Of a stretch of DNA of 64,000 bases, positions 10,007 to 22,925 are shown piece after piece (the first letter of the stretch is position 1; each line of letters begins with the position of its first letter). The stretch covers positions 11,632,305-11,696,304 of the forward strand of contig CM066048.1 in the NCBI GenBank assembly GCA_033557465.1. The letters run 5' to 3'. The DNA comes from Ichthyophis bannanicus. Lineage: Eukaryota; Chordata; Amphibia; Gymnophiona; Ichthyophiidae. Under the pieces are notes generated by a model, which saw only the letters and a list, made by a program, of their open reading frames with translations, did no database searches and had not been told where the DNA came from. The position numbers and the translations under genes are program-made.

Positions 10007-10807
10007 GGTGCTCTCCATTTAAGGGACATGTAAGTGGTGAACGCTACTGCCGCTTATAAATTCAAGTTCGGCCTGATACTTTTATGACCTAACTTGAACG
10101 TATAACTTGTGGATTTGATGGCTGAGTGTTTCCGCTAAACAGATAAATGTTGGCACCACTGCCCCTACCCCCACCTCCCCATATACCTACAACGTTTATG
10201 CATATAACTCATGGTGGCATGTTCTGTACTAAAATGTATGCATATAACTGCTGGAACTTGTAAGAAAGCACTGACTGGATACGCTGCCTTTAATATTGAC
10301 TCATATTTCTGTGCATGCGATGGGACAAAAGCAGCATCATACAGTCTGGGTGAAATCTTTCCCCACCTCAGTGGCCAAAGTCACTGTATCCTTCCCATAT
10401 ACTGCAAGAGTTGGTCAGAGTCCTTAAAATTAATTGCCTGTCAGCCCGAGGAAATCACCAGGGATGTCAGGGATAAAGCAAGAGGTAGAAAAGTCCATTT
10501 CTCTCTTGCTTGCTCCTGAGAAATTCTGGGGACCAGTTGAATCACTGATTTATGATTAATGGCTTGAAGCCAGACTCCAACCCAGGCCTAGTCTTCAGTG
10601 CCAGGGATTCCTAGCCCTACAAGGCGGCAAATATGTTCACAAAGCATGAACTGGCCTCATAAACCCGACCGTAAACTATAAAAAGCAGGCACTGTCTAGA
10701 AGGAGTCTCTGTAAAGTGCTGCATACACTTCATAGTGGTATGCAGATATTAGAGGTAATATTGCATTTGCTCACTCATGAAGGAGCGCAGAGTAGAAGGG
10801 CAACAAC
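10007..10807. other. No recognised gene
   Basis: The longest frame is 102 codons (10211-10519, plus) with no domain signature and no clear splice context. I do not call it a gene. Confidence 0.5.
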
Positions 10808-11255
10808 CAGGGCTGGAGCAAGAGTATTAGGCACCCTAGGCCAAACTTCAGCCTTGCCACCCCTCGCAATTAGCTTTTAGACCCCAGCATCTCCTCCTCC
10901 CCCCCTCACACTAAGGTTTTTTTTATTCAACTCAATTGTAATCATCTGAACAAGATCCTCCCAGAACAATCCTATCAAGAAAGCATAATTAGGCCTCACA
11001 GGTTTAAATATTCAACTTTATTTTGCAAGTATATGTCTAATAAGGGAGAGTTCAAAAAGCCACTTACAAGGGTAAATGGAATATTTGCATATTGCTCATT
11101 TCTCCTGCAGGTAAAATGATGAACTCATGACTCTTGGAGTTTCTGTGGCTTCCGCGGCCCATTGACTGTAGCTGCTCTTTGCTGCCCCACCCCCCACCCA
11201 CCAAGATCCTGTCCTAGGCAGCTGCCTAGTTTGCCTACAGGTTGCGCGTCCTCTG
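10808..11255. mobile_element. hAT-like non-autonomous element
   Basis: The left end cagggctggagcaagagtat and the complement of the right end (cagaggacgcgcaacctgta) have the same layout as the element at 9771-10006, with a ctaggc block about 30 bp inward. Flanking octamers gcaacaac and gcaatgac match at 6 of 8 positions. Non-coding. Confidence 0.5.
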
Positions 11256-12095
11256 GCAATGACATTAAACCTGGGGCTCACGAACTATATAAGAACAGGG
11301 GGGGAATGATACGTGTGTTGTGGCGGAAGGGGTTGCCGCTGAGGGTGTGCTGCCAAGTTACCCAGTTCCAGAAGGAGAGAGATTTTTATTTTTGCCAGTC
11401 CTGGCTTAGGATTTACATCCTGTTGCATGATGGTATTTGTACTTGCTAATTGTACCCAATGCCATAAGCACCAAGATGGGGTTGTCAAAAATCCAGGACT
11501 GGCCTGAAGCCTCCCTCCCGGAATTGGGCACCTGGTGAACGGATGCAGAGAGAAACTGGTGGAAGGACTGCAGAGAAAACCAGATAAGGGGGGTGGAGCA
11601 AAACTGTCTGGGGAGGAAGAGGTAAAGGAGAGTCAGATTATAGCAGCTGAGTGTGGTGCTAACGTAGCATGGAGAATAAGGAGAAGAGATATAGCAGTGG
11701 GGCACAATATTAGGGCTGCAACAGGAACTGGGGGGAGGGACTGAGGGGGCAGTGGTAAGGCTGGGGGGGGGGGGGGTACTGGAATTAGAGAGCATGAGGG
11801 TGGGGACCATGGTAAGATTGCACTGAGAGTTGAGGGGGTGGAGATGTGAGGAGTTGAGGGAGGCTGCACAGATTACCAGAAATTACATTGAGTGGCGATA
11901 GAAATTAAATTTACCAGAAAACAAATTTTCCACAAGACGTGTTGTCAATTTTCTTCTGTTAATCAGGAAAGATTCTGCTGCTTGCTTCAGTGTAGCCGTT
12001 GCCTGTATTCTCACTGTCCAGCGCCTCTGGCAATGCAATTACTATTCGCTGTGTCCTTCAGAAAACATTTCCAGCTCCCCGGTAGGCAAGTGGAT
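11256..12095. other. No recognised gene; G-rich tract
   Basis: Purine-rich with a poly-G run at 11763-11775 and GGG-rich flanks from 11730 to 11830. Complementary-strand frames here are C/P/S-rich and look like low-complexity artefacts. Confidence 0.5.
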
Positions 12096-12449
12096 TTAAA
12101 TAAGCACCCAGAATGAAGACACTGTCTCTCTGAGAGTGATAGATCCCCCTTCACAGGGGGTTTTACTATACTTCCAACAAGAAGGATTAATATACTCTAG
12201 GTACCAATTAAACATTTCACTCTTAAACTGTTGATGTTGAAAATCTTTAAGTTGCTCACTTGAGCTCCTGGGAGCAGCCGTCTTCAGAACAGGGTCATCA
12301 ATGGGTTTCCTTGAGAGTTCCTCGGACGTGGCGACGGAAGGAACTATGATGGTCATTTCCCCTGCCTTGGAGCCCGGCCGTAACACAGTGCTATGACCTT
12401 TCTTCAGGAATGTGCCTGTGACTTTCCTAGAGGCAAATCTTAGCGCCAT
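12096..12449 (-). CDS. Unknown ORF, 117 codons, possible remnant exon
   Basis: I do not recognise this protein. The frame has a mixed composition unlike the low-complexity frames around it. It begins MALRFASRKVTGTFLKKG, basic with no acidic residue for 18 positions as in mitochondrial presequences, and continues with TIIVPSVATSEELSRKPIDDP. The first seven bases of the frame, ATG included, belong to the terminal repeat of a MITE (12443-12569), so the true beginning, if this was a gene or exon, lay elsewhere and the visible start is adventitious. No transposon motif was seen in it. It could be a decayed exon, part of an unknown repeat, or chance. Confidence 0.25.
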   Translation of the reverse strand: MALRFASRKVTGTFLKKGHSTVLRPGSKAGEMTIIVPSVATSEELSRKPIDDPVLKTAAPRSSSEQLKDFQHQQFKSEMFNWYLEYINPSCWKYSKTPCEGGSITLRETVSSFWVLI

Positions 12450-12569
12450 GTTTACTAAAGGATTTAATGCGCATAAAGGAAAGTTAATGCACGTTAATTG
12501 CCTAGAACCCTTTTATTTCTATAACTACAGTTGCACTTAAAGTGTGTTAATCTCTAGTAAACGTGCCCC
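12443..12569. mobile_element. Harbinger-like MITE
   Basis: Flanked by TTA on both sides (12440-12442, 12570-12572). The ends are gcgccatgtttactaaagg and the complement of ctctagtaaacgtgcccc. Same family as 15521-15625, more diverged. Non-coding. Confidence 0.65.
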
Positions 12570-12984
12570 TTAGAGTATTTCTCATTTTTCACATAATAGA
12601 CTGATGAGGTGGCGTCGGGTTTTTGGCTTTACAGCGGAAGGCCTTAGCTTTAGCTACTTCCTTTCCATGTTTCTTTGTTTTGAGGGTAATAATTTTGTTT
12701 TCTTTGATCTTAGTCAGCTCAGAGATTTTCCATTAACCAGAAAAGAATCTAAAAATAAGTCAGCTGCTGGAGAACCCTCATGGTGGTTGTTTGTTTTTTT
12801 TCCTTTCTTTTCCTTTTCTTGGCCTCTGAATAATGGTCTAAAATGAGAATTTAAATTTCTTTTTTTTTGTTTCTAAAGTTTTCTTTTTGCTATATTTCCT
12901 TCATTCACTTTTGATGATGGAGGGATTATGTTATAATTGAAACAAAACAAAAAAAACAGAGCTCAAGTTTTCATTGGTCAGTAT
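12570..12984. other. No recognised gene
   Basis: T-rich sequence with runs at 12784-12815 and 12857-12868. One 80-codon frame (12604-12846) has no domain signature. Confidence 0.5.
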
Positions 12985-14110
12985 TATTCTCCACTGTTGC
13001 CTTGAATTTCTCTCCTCTCAAGCCCTCCTTGATCCACTTGCCCTTTCCTTTCTGAACACACTACTGACACATTTACCACTCTTTAATCACCTCTCGCTTA
13101 GATTACTGCAACCTCCTCCTTGTCGATCCCCCTCTGAGTCATCTCTCTCCCCTTCAATCTGTTCAGGGATCTGCTGTGCAGCTAAACTTCCACTAGCCCG
13201 TTATACTCACATAACCCCTCTTCTCAAGTCACTTTATTGGCTCCCCTTCTGTTTTCGTATCCAATACAAACTTCTTCTTCGGACCTATAAATGCATTCAT
13301 TCTACCGCTCCTCACTACCTTTCCTCTCTCCTCTCTCCCTACGCCCTCCTCGTGAACTCCTCTCTTCCTCTGGCTTGCTTCTCTCTATGGCCTTTTCTTC
13401 CACTCCAGACTTCAGTCCTTTCACCTTCTTGCTACTTATGCCTGGAACAAACTTCCTGTATCTTTACATCAGATTTCATCTCTTCCCCCTTTCCAAATCC
13501 ATGCTAAAGGCTCACCTCTTTCAGGCTGCTTTTGGATCTTAATCCTTTGTTCTCCATCTGTCTCCTTACCCTCTGCTATTGTACCCTCGATCTCATCTAT
13601 TGTACTGTCTGTCGTGATTATGGAGTGGAACGGGTAAACGTAGATCGATTGTTTACGTTATCAGAATATAGAAAGACTAGGGGACATGCAATGAAGCCTC
13701 AGGGTAAACTATTTAAGACTAATAAGAGAAAATATTTTTTCACTCAACGTGTAATCAAACTCTGGAATTTGCTACTGGAGGATGTAGTAAAAGCTGTTAG
13801 TGAGCCGGGTTTAAAAAAGGTTTGGACAAGTTCCTGGAGGAAAGGTCCATAAACCATTATTAAACTGGACCCAGGATTTCACTGCTTGACCCAATACAAG
13901 CATTGTGGAACCCATGTGTCTTTTGGGGAAACTGCTAGGTACTTGTGACCTACATTGGCCACTGTTGGAAACAGGATACTGGGCTTGATGGACCTTGGTC
14001 TGACCCAGTATGGCATATCTTATGTTCTTATGAGCAAGGACCATCTTATTATGTGTATACCTTGTAGCGCTATATAAATGATTAATAGTAGTAGTAGTAG
14101 TAGATATGAT
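12985..14110 (+). mobile_element. L2 LINE 3' part, interrupted by a CR1 3' end
   Basis: 12985-13605 reads in frames as the C-terminal end of an L2-type ORF2: HITPLLKSLYWLPFCFRIQYKLLLRTYKCIHS followed by APHYLSSLLSPY and, near 13480, [22 protein letters not shown]. The L2-like 3' tail ttgtagcgctatataaatga with a (TAG)n microsatellite is at 14062-14102. Between them lies a CR1 3' end (13606-14031), so the L2 was hit after it inserted. Frameshifted and RT-less, hence dead. Confidence 0.75.
13606..14031 (+). mobile_element. CR1 LINE 3' end
   Basis: Encodes the last part of ORF2 ([20 protein letters not shown] at about 13730) followed by a 3' UTR ending ggtctgacccagtatggcat and attcttatg-type octamers (tcttatgttcttatg). 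The boundary with L2 on the left is approximate. 5'-truncated. Confidence 0.85.
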
Positions 14111-14573
14111 GTTACAAAGAGTATAGCTAACCAGTCCCTTGCTGTTTTGCATGAAGTCATTGGTGACCCTGTGACATGGCTGCTCACGGGATTTACAGTA
14201 GTGGTTAACATTATTGGCACCCTGGAAGTTTAATCCCTTAATATCCAATATCTCCTTAAAAAAGTGGCCAGTGAAATGGCTTTGGACGATATATGCACAC
14301 ACATTTGGCACATAAATGAATCAAATAAAACAAGACCAATTAAAAAACAGAATTAGTAGGAAATAGTATAAAAACTGGGACATTGCCAGCACATGACTAT
14401 TGGCAGCCTTATAAACAATTCAAATCACTTGAACAGAAGAACCATATTCCCATTGCAGTAAAATTAGATGGATCTGTGATCAATTGTCAGTACTCACGTG
14501 ACTTGAATCAACCAATGAATGATGGCTCTAATGTTTTAAATGATCACATTCACTCCCTGTTCCATTTTCACAA

Positions 14574-15640
<1,067 letters not shown>

Positions 15641-15917
15641 AGAAACGTTTGGAGGCTGTCATCAATACCAAGGGTTGTGCAACCAAATATTAGTGAAGGG
15701 TGCCATTTATCCTGTCCAGGTTTATATTTTGTTTTTTACTCAGAAATTACTATATCTACTTTGCACAGACATCTTTTTATTTTTTGTTGTATATCTTTGA
15801 ACATGTTATTAAAATATTATGATGACATACAGTTAGAATATTTCCAATTATTTCTCAGGATATTGTACACAACATACCTAAAATGCAAAGGTGCCAATAA
15901 AGTTGACCACAACTGTA

Positions 15918-17057
15918 TGTAGTAGAGCAGCTTTGAAAGCTGTAAAATAACTGCACAATGACCTTGTAGTCTGCTTTCAAGCAACGTCTATGTATGTATG
16001 TGTGTATCTGATGCACTTTTCCTAGCAAAAAAGGGTGCCAGTACTCACACGCAGGGCTCTTTCATTAATATGTGTGGACCACTGGTCAATTTTAGCAGGC
16101 AATGAAAAGGTGCTGTATTCAGCAGCACCGAGTACCCCCTCAGAAAAAGCCCTGCGTTTACCTCAACTCTGTGACTTTATTCTGGTGATGTCAGCGTGTG
16201 GGCAACATCTGTGTTTCTGTCTTGGGGAATTTCTGTGCCTGCCCTTAGGAGAACTGGGGTGTATTTAGACTACTGGTCCCGATTAGACAGAAGCCCATTG
16301 CTAAGCCAAGCCCAACAGAGGGAAAAAGAGGTAAGTAGGAGACTGAGACATGGCATAGGGTGATATGGGTGTAGGACCGGAAATAAGGCACAAAAGAATA
16401 TTCAAGACTTGAAAGATGAGAAACAATGAAAGAAAATGCAGTAAGAAATGGAAACAGAAATTGAGAGGCAAGGTCGGATGTGCTCCCTCTGAGGAACTAG
16501 GCAGCGGTCCAAGCATTGGGCAACCTCTTGACATTTCCGTTTTCAAATGAAAAGTGGAAATTCATCTGCTGCAAGACCATTCTTCAAAGTTAACTGAATG
16601 CTAATAAATAAAATTCTAACCCTGATTAATGCTCTATATGTCAGCTTGTTAAAAATGCTGGACTTTGCCAGTTGCGCAGCTCATTGGAAAATAGCTCAGT
16701 CTGCATCTCAGGAGGGAGGGGGCCCAGGAGTCTACTGATTCCCAACCTTGTTAGTACGTTAATGGCCCCTCCAAAGTCAAGATGCAAGAGCAGACACGGA
16801 TACAGCCGAGCGAGTCTGAAAGCCGTGTACAGTAATCCAGTGCTTTCTGTTCCAGTGCCCAAATAAATTAGTGTCTGGGAGCTCCAACTCATTGGAAGTC
16901 ATTCTGTGTTTTGGCTTCTGAACAGGAATGATAACAAGGGACAACGCCAAGCTCGTCTGCAGAGCACAGGGCCTGCAAAAATTATAGCAGCAGCGTCTAG
17001 GAAAATGCAGGATGCAGGGGACTAAATAGGGCAGAAAACAACGTTGGAAACACTGGG
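15918..17057. other. No recognised gene
   Basis: Unique-looking sequence. Several frames of 60-106 codons on both strands lack domain signatures. No repeat boundary is recognised apart from the flanking Tc1 and CR1. Confidence 0.5.
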
Positions 17058-17377
17058 ACACATGAAAATGATGGCAGATAAGACCGGCATGGCCCATCTA
17101 GTCTGTCCAGTAAGGTGTTTAGGGTGGTGCCTTGCTCTATGCCTGTTTTGAAATGTGAAAGTCATTTCAGTTTTGCTTTGAGCAGGATACTGAATACAGG
17201 TGCTAGGTGTTTATTCCCTGCCTTTTTGAATTCTGTCACTGTTTTGCCCCCACTGGTGATGCCTTTAAGTTTACCTCCTTGCAACTTCATTTCATATCCT
17301 CTAATTTTACAGTTTCCTTGTCCTTGGAAAAGGTTTGTTTGTTTATTAATACCTCTCAAGTATTTAAAAGTCTATGG

Positions 17378-18057
17378 GGGGCATATTCAAAGCAATTTAA
17401 CCTGCTAACTGGTTAAACCACGGTCAGTGGAATACTCAGCGGCTCGAACATCCCCTGCTACACGGTCTGTGTGCCCTGACCCTAGCTAGCTAGCCTGCGG
17501 GAGTCCTGGGGGCAGCACTAGAGTTAACCGGTCAGCAATGATATTCAGCCACTGGCCAGTTAACTTAAACCACTTAAAGCCAGTTAACTTAAAGCCACTG
17601 GCCAGTTAACTGGAGTGGAGGCGTGGCCTAGGGGTTGGGGCAAGGTACTTCAGGCCAGAAGGTTGGGGGTCCAAATCCCACTAGAGGACAGCAACCTTGG
17701 GCTGGAAGGACTGGGGTTTCTAGTCCCACAGGTGCTCCTTTGTGGTCTTGGGCAAGCCACTTAACCCTCCATAGCCCATGTTCCCTGTAAAATAGTTATC
17801 TCCAAGTTATAATGCCCTGTTCAATGTAATTTCAGTTTGTTCAATGTAAACCGCACTGATGCAGAATAGCACGGTATATAAGAGAATATAAATAAACCAT
17901 CTTTAGAATAAGGCATAAAAAAGGCTGGCCGAACTTCAGCTGGTTTAGCTATCCGGCCAGCGGCTGAATATCACCGGCATTGAATATCCAGGCATAATTT
18001 AATGCAGCGATGGCCAGACGCTTTAATAGTGGTGGCCATCTCTGTTGAATATGCCCC
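17378..18057. mobile_element. Palindromic non-autonomous DNA element with nested SINE
   Basis: The ends are ggggcatattcaa (17378) and its complement ttgaatatgcccc (ending 18057). The interior contains repeated ccagttaac/gttaactgg words in both orientations. It interrupts an antisense CR1. No clear target duplication, so superfamily not assigned. A SINE occupies 17612-17905. Confidence 0.6.
17612..17905 (+). mobile_element. tRNA-derived SINE with L2-like 3' tail
   Basis: The head has A-box-like gtggcctaggggttggggc (17623-17641) and B-box-like gggtccaaatccc (17668-17680), the internal RNA polymerase III promoter of a tRNA-derived SINE. The body has cttgggcaagccacttaacc (17749-17768). The tail at 17848-17880 (aaccgcactgatgcag followed by cacggtatata) is the hairpin shared with the L2 LINEs. 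A second copy, antisense, is at 60255-60553. Not autonomous. Confidence 0.8.
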
Positions 18058-18725
18058 TCAAAGCAAATAAAACTTGCCCCATCCCTCCTTTCCTCTAGAG
18101 TAGACCTTTTAAGGTCTTCAAGTCTCTTCTCATAGAGCTTCTGGCGCAAATTCCATATCATTTTGGTTACTTTCCTTTAACCATTTCAAGCTTTTTATAT
18201 TCAAAACTGAACTCAGCACTCCTACAACTTGCACGGGGGCACTATCATCTCCGGCTTTCAGCTGGGTTATGCCCTGGCTTTAGCCACTGCCTATGCTCAT
18301 GGTTTCACCATTTTGAGATCCTCAGGTGCTATCACCCTGAGATCTCTCTCCTGGTCCATGTATGTCAGTCTCTCACCCCCTACTGCATACTGCTCCTTTG
18401 CATTTCTGCACCTCAAGTGCATCACTTTGCACTTTTGTGCATTAAATCTTAAATCTTAATTGTGAAGTACTAAATCATTCATCTAATTTTATAGATCATT
18501 TTTCATGTTGTCAACTCCCTCCGGGGGGTCCACTCTATTGCAAATCTTTGTGTAATCCAGAAAAAGGCAAACCTTTCCTTCCAGCCCTTCAGCGATGTCT
18601 CTCACAGAGACCAGTCCCTGACGCACTCCACTACTCACATTTTTACTTATGAGTGAATACCATTTACCACCCCCTCTGTTGCCTGTCAGTCAACCACTTT
18701 CTGATCCAGTTCACCACCTTGGATC

Positions 18726-18949
18726 CAGGGCTCACATGACCATTAGGCAAACTAGCCACCCGCCTAGAGCTCCAGTGTTCCAGGTATGGTCTATTGCCGC
18801 CGCTGTCGCCCCTCTCTGGGACCTGCAGAGGTGGCAGTGAAGTCAAACAGCTCCACAGCACATACATAAACCTCCAGCACCGTGAGGCTGTTGGGCTTCA
18901 ACCCCTCCAATGCCAACTTCCTTTTGCATGGGGGGGGGGGGGAGCAATT
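18726..18949. repeat. hAT-like repeat fragment
   Basis: Begins cagggctcacatgaccatta, with aggcaaactag as in the hAT-like ends at 9771 and 10808. It breaks the CR1 and precedes an L2 fragment. Right end not found; poly-G at about 18930-18942. Confidence 0.4.
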
Positions 18950-19396
18950 GCTTAGCCAGAAGGATGCTCCTCACTACTTTTCCTCCCCTATCTCTCCCTG
19001 CACCCCTCCCCAGAAACTCCGCTCTTCTGGCAGATCCCTTCTATCTGTGCCCTTTTCTTCCATTGCCAACTCCAGACTTTGATCTTTCCACCTTGCTGCT
19101 CTTTATGCCTACAACAAATTACCCGAGTCGGTACTTCAGGCTCCATCTATGGGCCGTGTTCAAATCCGAGCTAAAAATGTACTTCTTTGAGACTGCTTTT
19201 GGATCCTGATCCCCCTTGTCTCCTGTTCAACTCCTATGTGTTCCTTACCACTCCTCTAGATATATCCTAGTCCCAAGTTGTGTTGTCCATCTTGACTAGA
19301 CTCTAAGCTTTTAGGAGTAGGAACCGTCTCTTACATGTCTCTGAACTGCGCTGTGGATACCTTGTAGCGCTATATAAATGATAAGTAGTAGCAGCA
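18950..19396 (+). mobile_element. L2 LINE 3' end
   Basis: The end of ORF2 reads FRLHLWAVFKSELKMYFFETAFGS (about 19138-19209), homologous to the L2 end at 13470-13540. The 3' UTR ends with ttgtagcgctatataaatga and a TAG-rich tail (19359-19400). Heavily truncated. Confidence 0.7.
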
Positions 19397-19574
19397 GTAG
19401 AAGGATGTTTGGGTGCCTAGGGAGAGGAATGACCAGCAGGAAGAAGGAGGTGATGGTGCCTCTGTATAAGTCTTCGGTGAGACCTCATTTAGAGTTTTGT
19501 ATGCTGTCCTAGATACCACACCTTCAAAAGGATATAAACATGATGATGTCTATCTCCTTTCACCTTCACCCAAG
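19397..19574 (+). mobile_element. CR1 ORF2 fragment
   Basis: Encodes RMFGCLGRGMTSRKKEVMVPLYKSSVRPHLEFC, the segment after the RT domain, in sense orientation. A partly overlapping segment occurs antisense at 20030-20095. Confidence 0.7.
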
Positions 19575-20005
19575 CCCAGTATGGGCCCATCTACTAGGCA
19601 AACTAAGCAGTCGCACAGGGCGGCAAGCCCATAGGGCAGCATTGACCCTTCTCCTACCAGCAAAGTGCCCAGTCCACCATGCAGCCCACCTCCCAGCATC
19701 CATCTTCTCACCTGGGGGAAGGGGGACAGCATGGCCTCCACTGCATCAGGCTTTAAAGTGCTCATGCTAGATCACTCATGACCTGCTGCTTCTGCCCCCT
19801 CCAAAAGGAAGTTATGTCAGAGGGGGGCAGGAGCGGCAGGCTGTGAGCACGCTATCACTGGCACTTTCAGCCCTGATGCAGCGGACGCATCGCTGTGCTA
19901 CCCCCTTCCCCATTGTGAGAAGATAGCTGCCAGGAAGGGGGGCAGCATGGCAATCTTCAGGGGGCAGCATGAAGGGTCTGCCTAGGGTGGCAGAAAACCC
20001 CGGGC
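19575..20005. mobile_element. hAT-like non-autonomous element
   Basis: The left end cagtatgggcccatctacta and the complement of the right end (cagagtcagcccggggtttt) share the aggcaaacta/ctaggc layout of the family. Flanking octamers (cccaagcc and ccaatgcc) match at 6 of 8 positions. The interior has no ORF. Confidence 0.45.
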
Positions 20006-20011
20006 TGACTC

Positions 20012-21445
20012 TGCCAATGCCCTCTCTTACTCTAAATGAGGTCTCACCAAAGACTTATACAGAGGCACCATCACCTCCTTCCTGACGGCCATTCCTTCAG
20101 GTCCTACCCTTCTTTCGTGGACAGAAGTACTTCACCCCTATACTGTAGCATTCCCTTGGATTTATGCAACCCAAATGCATGACCCTGCATTTTTCAGATT
20201 AATTCTCAGCTGCCAAATTCTCGACCATTCTTCAAGCTTCACTAGGTTCACCTTCCGGGGTATCTATCATATTGCAGCTTTTGGTATCATCTACAAAGAA
20301 GTCAATCTTAGCCAACAACCCTTCCGTAATATCACTTACAAAGAACATTAAAAAGAATCAGACCAAAGACAGATCCCTGTGGTTCACTACTGGTAAAATC
20401 TTTCTTCTCAGAGTGAACTCCATTTACCAGTAACCTTTATTACCTTAGCCAGTTTAAAATCCAATCAGTCACTTTAAGGTACATCCCTAGGGTGCCAATG
20501 CAGAATGGTGTCAAAGGCTTTCATGAAATCTAAGTACACTACATCCAGAGCTCTCCCTCAGTCCAACTCTCTGGTCACCTAGTCAAAGAAATTAATCAGA
20601 TTTGTCTTTCAAGACCTGCTTCTAATAAAACCATGCTGCCTCAGATCCTGCAATCGACTGGATTCTAGAAACCTCACTATCTTCTTTTTCAGCAGCATTT
20701 CCATTAATTTACTAACCAAGAGGTCAGGCTTCTGGCCTGTTTTTCCTAACTACATCCTTACGTCCACTTCTTCAGTCCACTGGGACCAATCTTGACTCTA
20801 AAGAAGCATTGCAAAGGTCAGACAGTGGAGCCACCAGAACTTCCCTAAGTTAAGTCAACACTCTCGGATGTATCCCATCTGGCCCTATCGCTTTGTCTAC
20901 TTCTAGTTTAACTAGCTCCTCATGAACATAGTCTTCTGAAAAATCATTTGAGATCTACCTCACTTCTTTTCCTGTTTGTGGGTGTTTTCTGAGGTCCTGC
21001 TCCTGGCACTTCATCCATGAACAGAAGACAGAAATATTTGTTAAGCAATTCTTCTTTATCCTCATCATTTTCAACATATACCTCCTCTTCACCCTTGAGT
21101 CTGAAAATGCATACTAATTTTGCACTTCCTTCTGTCACTAACATATCTGAAAAATGTTTTGTTTCCCCCCCAATTCACTACATTGGCTTTTTTCCTTTGA
21201 TTTGTATCTTTGTTTTCCTGACTACTTTCCTAGCTTCTCTTAGCTTTTCCAAATATTGATGCTTGCGTTCTTCTTTCTGTGATCTCTTGTATTTTATGAC
21301 GGCCGCCCTCTTTTTCCTCACCTTTTCACCTACTTATTTTGAGAACCAGAGGCCTCCTTTTCCTTTTACATTTACTTACTTTACTAACAAAAGGGCTTAT
21401 TGACCTTAAAATATTCCCTTTCAGTTTTGCCCACTATTTGACAAT
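20012..21445 (-). mobile_element. Antisense CR1 LINE, RT region
   Basis: Antisense of CR1 ORF2 from the post-RT segment (complement of 20040-20095, PLYKSLVRPHLE-like) back through RT to the spacer before it (complement of about 20960-21440; LVCIFRLKGEEEVYVENDEDKEELLNKYFC is readable at 21140-21020). Frame breaks are numerous, no long ORF survives. Confidence 0.8.
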
Positions 21446-22925
21446 TTACATGTTCATCACTGCAGTGTACATATAAAATGGCAAACGGCAAGAAGAGGAG
21501 GGACAACACACACAAGGGAAGTGGCAGGTGTAGCACAATAGTCTTAAACATTTTAAGGGGACGACGACACTGGGGTCAGTGCTGGTCAGAGGGAACAGAG
21601 TCCTCTAATACCATGGGCGTGGAGTTCATAGGCCTAACAATGCAATATAGTTAGTAAGGCTGAAATGGAAGTAGAGGTTGATCAAGTCTTGTTGTCTTCT
21701 GGTTGTCTAACAGTTCTCCCTATAGGTAACTCAGGGGAAAGCAAAAAACAAGGCTGTAAGTACCTGTAGCCAATTCTGTAGCAGTGATAAAAATTCCTAC
21801 CTTACCCCAATCATGTCAATCAAGCATGAAAGGAACAGGGACTCCATCTTCCAACAACTTCATGGACATCAGAAGGAGGGATCCATGTAACTCAAGAGCA
21901 CAGTATCATCGCAAAATCATTCTGAAGTTACACCAGGCCAGCAAAACCTGTAACAGTCTATGAGTTTCTGAGGAGCAAATTTAGGACCGGATTTAAGTTT
22001 TGAGCAAATAAAATATGCCCAAAGCCCACAAAATCAGTTTGCTTTCTGCATTTTGAAACAGTGTTTCTTTGGCCCAAGGCCTTGATTTCTGGAGGGGGAA
22101 AGTATTCTGCCCCATGGAAGAGGAGGATGCCCTAGAAAGGGCATAACCTGCTACTATACTAAGGTTACCAGATGCCACTGATTTTTGGGGAGTATCCCTG
22201 ATTTTTGGGCTGTGTCCCCGACTCCCATTGGCTTGGCAGCCTCCTGTCCCTAATTCCATCACTAGAGACAGAGGGGGAAGAAGAAAAAAAATCAATTTAA
22301 TGATTTGAATATATCAGCTATTAGAATTTACATCCATTAAGTTTATATTTTGCACAGTGCGGTGGAAAATCTGTCTGCTTGGAAGTGATATTGCTGCTGT
22401 CATTAGTTGGATGGGGGCAGGTGCAGGGTAATGACTCCCCTTGCCTCCACCACGCCTTGTTGCTCAAACCTGGAACTAAGGTGTCTCTTCCTCCCCTCTA
22501 ACACACACTTTGGACAAGGTCCCAGATTTGCCTGCAAAATATCTGGGAACCTTATTACTTGCACAGTAATAGTTTTTTCCTTTTCCTCCTTCAGGGAACC
22601 GGCACTGCTGGGCTGCTCAGGGCAGCATAATGTTTTTTTTAACCTTCCCAGCAGTTGCGGAGAAATCTAAAAAAGTTTAGGGAACCTTTTTAAAGGGCGG
22701 ACTGAAGTGGCTCATGGTTCGGAGAGCTGCTTTGTTGACCAGGGAACAGGGCTTGAGAGCCGTGATCCTGCGCTGTCTATGGAGCCAGTTTGGGCTCTGC
22801 AGAGCTGCATTCTACTGCCATACAGGTATTTTTTGGTGGAGAAGGTTAGAGGGCTTTGGAATGGGACCTTCTGGGCAGGGAAGACCCAGGAAGTTCCTGT
22901 TGGGGGAGTTTGGGAATTAGATTTT
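21446..22925. other. No recognised gene
   Basis: Frames of 60-100 codons without domain signatures on both strands. No repeat boundary recognised until the RTE tail begins. Confidence 0.45.

Larger units (their letters stand above)
17058..18725 (-). mobile_element. Antisense CR1 3' half, interrupted
   Basis: Pieces 17058-17377 and 18058-18725 join on the minus strand as CR1: 3' UTR with gatggcagataagacc, the NLFQGQGNCKIRG block and, after the interruption, MIWNLRQKLYEKRLEDLKRSTLEERRD, then RT sequence antisense up to the palm (complement of 18510-18600). It is closest to the CR1 at 54917-58250 (MIWSLRQTPYEKRLEDLNMYTLEERR). Interrupted by a palindromic DNA element that itself holds a SINE. 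Confidence 0.8.

Noticed and set aside
10211..10519. 102-codon plus-strand frame as a gene
   Set aside because: No domain pattern, no splice context, composition compatible with chance.
11406..11869. Pro/Ser-rich minus-strand frames as a coding region
   Set aside because: They are antisense of a GGG-rich purine tract, so the proline/serine content is a composition artefact.
17620..17685. tRNA gene
   Set aside because: A- and B-box-like words are part of a SINE with a long body and L2 tail; no cloverleaf with proper anticodon arm is evident.
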